Of a stretch of 5,508 bases of DNA, positions 3,966 to 5,508 are shown in pieces (positions within the stretch are counted from its first letter, which is position 1; the number at the start of each line of letters is the position of its first letter). Origin of the DNA: CAZHDI01 sp964531285 (GTDB lineage: Bacteria; Pseudomonadota; Alphaproteobacteria; JAJFIK01); contig CAZHDI010000153.1 of assembly GCA_964531285.1 (NCBI GenBank), forward strand, positions 1-5,508, written 5' to 3'. The notes beneath the pieces are model-generated. The model searched no databases, was not told the origin of the DNA, and saw nothing but the letters and a program-made list of their open reading frames with translations. The translations under genes were made by a program, and so were the position numbers.

Positions 3966-5508
3966 ATGCTGGGATTTGGCGGCATAGCGCGCAAGATGTT
4001 CGGTTCGGCCAACGACCGGAAACTCAAGCCGTTTCTGCAAAAGGTTGAGGCGATCAACGCGCTGGAGCCTGAACTGGAAGGTCTGAGCGACGAGGCCATC
4101 CGCGCCCGCACGGCGGATTTCAAGGCCCGCGTCGAGCAGGGCGAGAGCCTGGACGATCTTCTGGTCGAGGCCTTCGCCACCGTCCGCGAGGCGGCCAAGC
4201 GCACCCTGGGCCAGCGCCATTACGATGTGCAGCTTATGGGCGGCATGGTCATGCACAAGGGCATGATCGCCGAGATGAAGACCGGTGAAGGCAAGACCCT
4301 GGTGGCCACCCTGCCCGTCTATCTGAACGCCCTGGCGGGCCGCGGCGTCCATGTGGTGACCGTGAACGACTATCTGGCCAGCCGCGACGCGGACTGGATG
4401 GGGCAGGTTTACCGCTTCCTCGGCCTTGAGGTGGGCTGCATCGTCCATGGCCTGAACGACGACGAGCGCCGCAAGGCCTACGCCGCCGACGTGACCTATG
4501 CGACCAACAACGAGTTGGGCTTCGACTATCTGCGCGACAATATGAAATACAGCCTGGAGTCGATGACCCAGCGCGGCCATTACTTCGCGATCGTTGATGA
4601 GGTGGACTCGATCCTGATCGACGAGGCGCGCACCCCGCTGATTATCTCCGGGCCGACCGACGACATGTCGGACATGTATCGGATCATCGACACCCTGATC
4701 CCGCATCTGTCCGAAGAGCATTACGAGATCGACGAGAAGGCCCGCTCGGTGACCCTCACCGAGGACGGCAACGAAGCCATCGAGGATCTGCTGCGCGCCG
4801 AGGACGAGCGCCGCCTTGCCGAGGATCCCACCGCCGAGCTGCTGATGCAGGGCGACGGCATGTACGACATCGCCAATGTTTCGGTCGTGCATCATGTGAA
4901 CCAGGCGCTCAAGGCCCACAAGCTGTTCGCGCGGGACAAGGACTACATCGTCAAGGGCGACAAGGTCATCATCATCGATGAGTTCACCGGCCGGATGATG
5001 GAAGGCCGGCGGTACTCGGAAGGTCTGCACCAGGCGCTGGAAGCCAAGGAGAATTGCGCCATCCAGCCGGAGAACCAGACCCTCGCCTCGATCACCTTCC
5101 AGAATTACTTTCGGCTATACGACAAGCTCGCCGGCATGACCGGTACGGCGCTCACCGAGGCGGCCGAATTCGAGGACATCTACAAGCTCGGCGTGGTGGA
5201 CATGCCGACCAATGTCGATATCGCCCGGATCGACGACGATGACGAGGTCTATCGGACGGTTGCGGAGAAATACGACGCGATCGTCGAACAGATCGAGGAT
5301 TGCTATGAGCGCAAGCAGCCCGTCCTGGTCGGCACCACCAGCATCGAGAAGTCCGAATTCGTCGCCGGGCTTCTCAAGAAAAAGAAGGTCAAGCATCAGG
5401 TTCTGAACGCGCGCTATCACGAGCAGGAAGCCCAGATCGTCGCGGAAGCCGGGGTGCCCGGCGCGGTGACCATCGCGACCAACATGGCCGGGCGCGGCAC
5501 CGATATTC
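3966..5508 (+). CDS. secA: Preprotein translocase ATPase subunit SecA (5' part, runs off the window)
   Basis: ATP-driven motor that pushes unfolded preproteins through the SecYEG channel; acts in the cytosol and at the inner membrane. The visible 514 codons show the N-terminal MLGF...FGSANDRKLK, then QRHYDVQLMGGMVMHKGMIA, Walker A MKTGEGKT (104-111), HVVTVNDYLASRDADWM (129-145), TYATNNELGFDYLRDNM (177-193) and the DEAD-type Walker B VDEVDSILIDEARTPLIISG (210-229). The preprotein-crosslinking domain follows (about 230-370, with IIIDEFTGRMMEGRRYSEGL), then TFQNYFRLYDKLAGMTGTA (377-395), VGTTSIEKSE (455-464), and motif V TNMAGRGTDI at the right edge. All nucleotide-binding residues visible are intact. 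The stretch after LTEDGNEAIEDLLRAE (about 280-298, AEDPTAELLMQGDG) may be somewhat longer than in many SecA proteins. The second half (scaffold, wing, C-terminal zinc or SecB-binding tail) is outside the window. SecM-like control cannot be shown. SecA identity is certain. Confidence 0.99.
   Translation, partial: MLGFGGIARKMFGSANDRKLKPFLQKVEAINALEPELEGLSDEAIRARTADFKARVEQGESLDDLLVEAFATVREAAKRTLGQRHYDVQLMGGMVMHKGMIAEMKTGEGKTLVATLPVYLNALAGRGVHVVTVNDYLASRDADWMGQVYRFLGLEVGCIVHGLNDDERRKAYAADVTYATNNELGFDYLRDNMKYSLESMTQRGHYFAIVDEVDSILIDEARTPLIISGPTDDMSDMYRIIDTLIPHLSEEHYEIDEKARSVTLTEDGNEAIEDLLRAEDERRLAEDPTAELLMQGDGMYDIANVSVVHHVNQALKAHKLFARDKDYIVKGDKVIIIDEFTGRMMEGRRYSEGLHQALEAKENCAIQPENQTLASITFQNYFRLYDKLAGMTGTALTEAAEFEDIYKLGVVDMPTNVDIARIDDDDEVYRTVAEKYDAIVEQIEDCYERKQPVLVGTTSIEKSEFVAGLLKKKKVKHQVLNARYHEQEAQIVAEAGVPGAVTIATNMAGRGTDI

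Noticed and set aside
3098..4204. Minus-strand open frame of 368 codons across the spacer and secA start
   Set aside because: It overlaps two real genes antisense, crosses regulatory DNA, and has no recognisable domain.
3855..5030. Minus-strand open frame of 391 codons opposite secA
   Set aside because: Antisense shadow of the secA coding sequence; His/Val/Gly-rich with no family features.

Overview
The window is GC-rich DNA that looks chromosomal. It fits an alphaproteobacterium: secA and argJ are close neighbours here, argJ is followed at once by a GNAT acetyltransferase, and SecA has an alphaproteobacterial-style N-terminus (MLGF...FGSANDRKLK). The order or genus cannot be fixed from this sequence.

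Layout from left to right. (1) A leftward pair: argJ (ATG at 2014, stop at 551) and, downstream of it, a GNAT-family N-acetyltransferase. The GNAT stop codon is the first three bases of the window, and its start overlaps the 3' end of argJ. (2) A 177-nt divergent spacer (2015-2191) with two small inverted repeats. (3) A rightward gene (2192-3565) for a 457-residue polytopic membrane protein that I cannot assign to any family. It has about seven membrane segments and a soluble C-terminal region of about 170 residues. (4) A very short leftward gene (3574-3681) for a 35-residue single-pass membrane protein with a near-perfect Shine-Dalgarno. It ends 8 nt from the stop of the large membrane protein. 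(5) A 284-nt divergent spacer with a TATATA-centred palindrome, two TGGCGCCT repeats and an 8-bp hairpin. (6) The first 514 codons of secA, running off the right edge.

How the genes work together: ArgJ makes ornithine and recycles the acetyl group in arginine synthesis. SecA is the motor of the general secretion pathway. They share a chromosomal neighbourhood rather than a pathway. From memory, many alphaproteobacteria have a parvulin-type peptidyl-prolyl isomerase between secA and argJ. Here that place is taken by the unrecognised membrane protein and the 35-residue membrane peptide, which are the least explained and most interesting parts of the window. ArgJ also has a long basic, Ala/Pro-rich N-terminal extension.

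No tRNA, rRNA, CRISPR array, insertion sequence or clear rho-independent terminator was seen. No dedicated new system can be claimed from this sequence alone.
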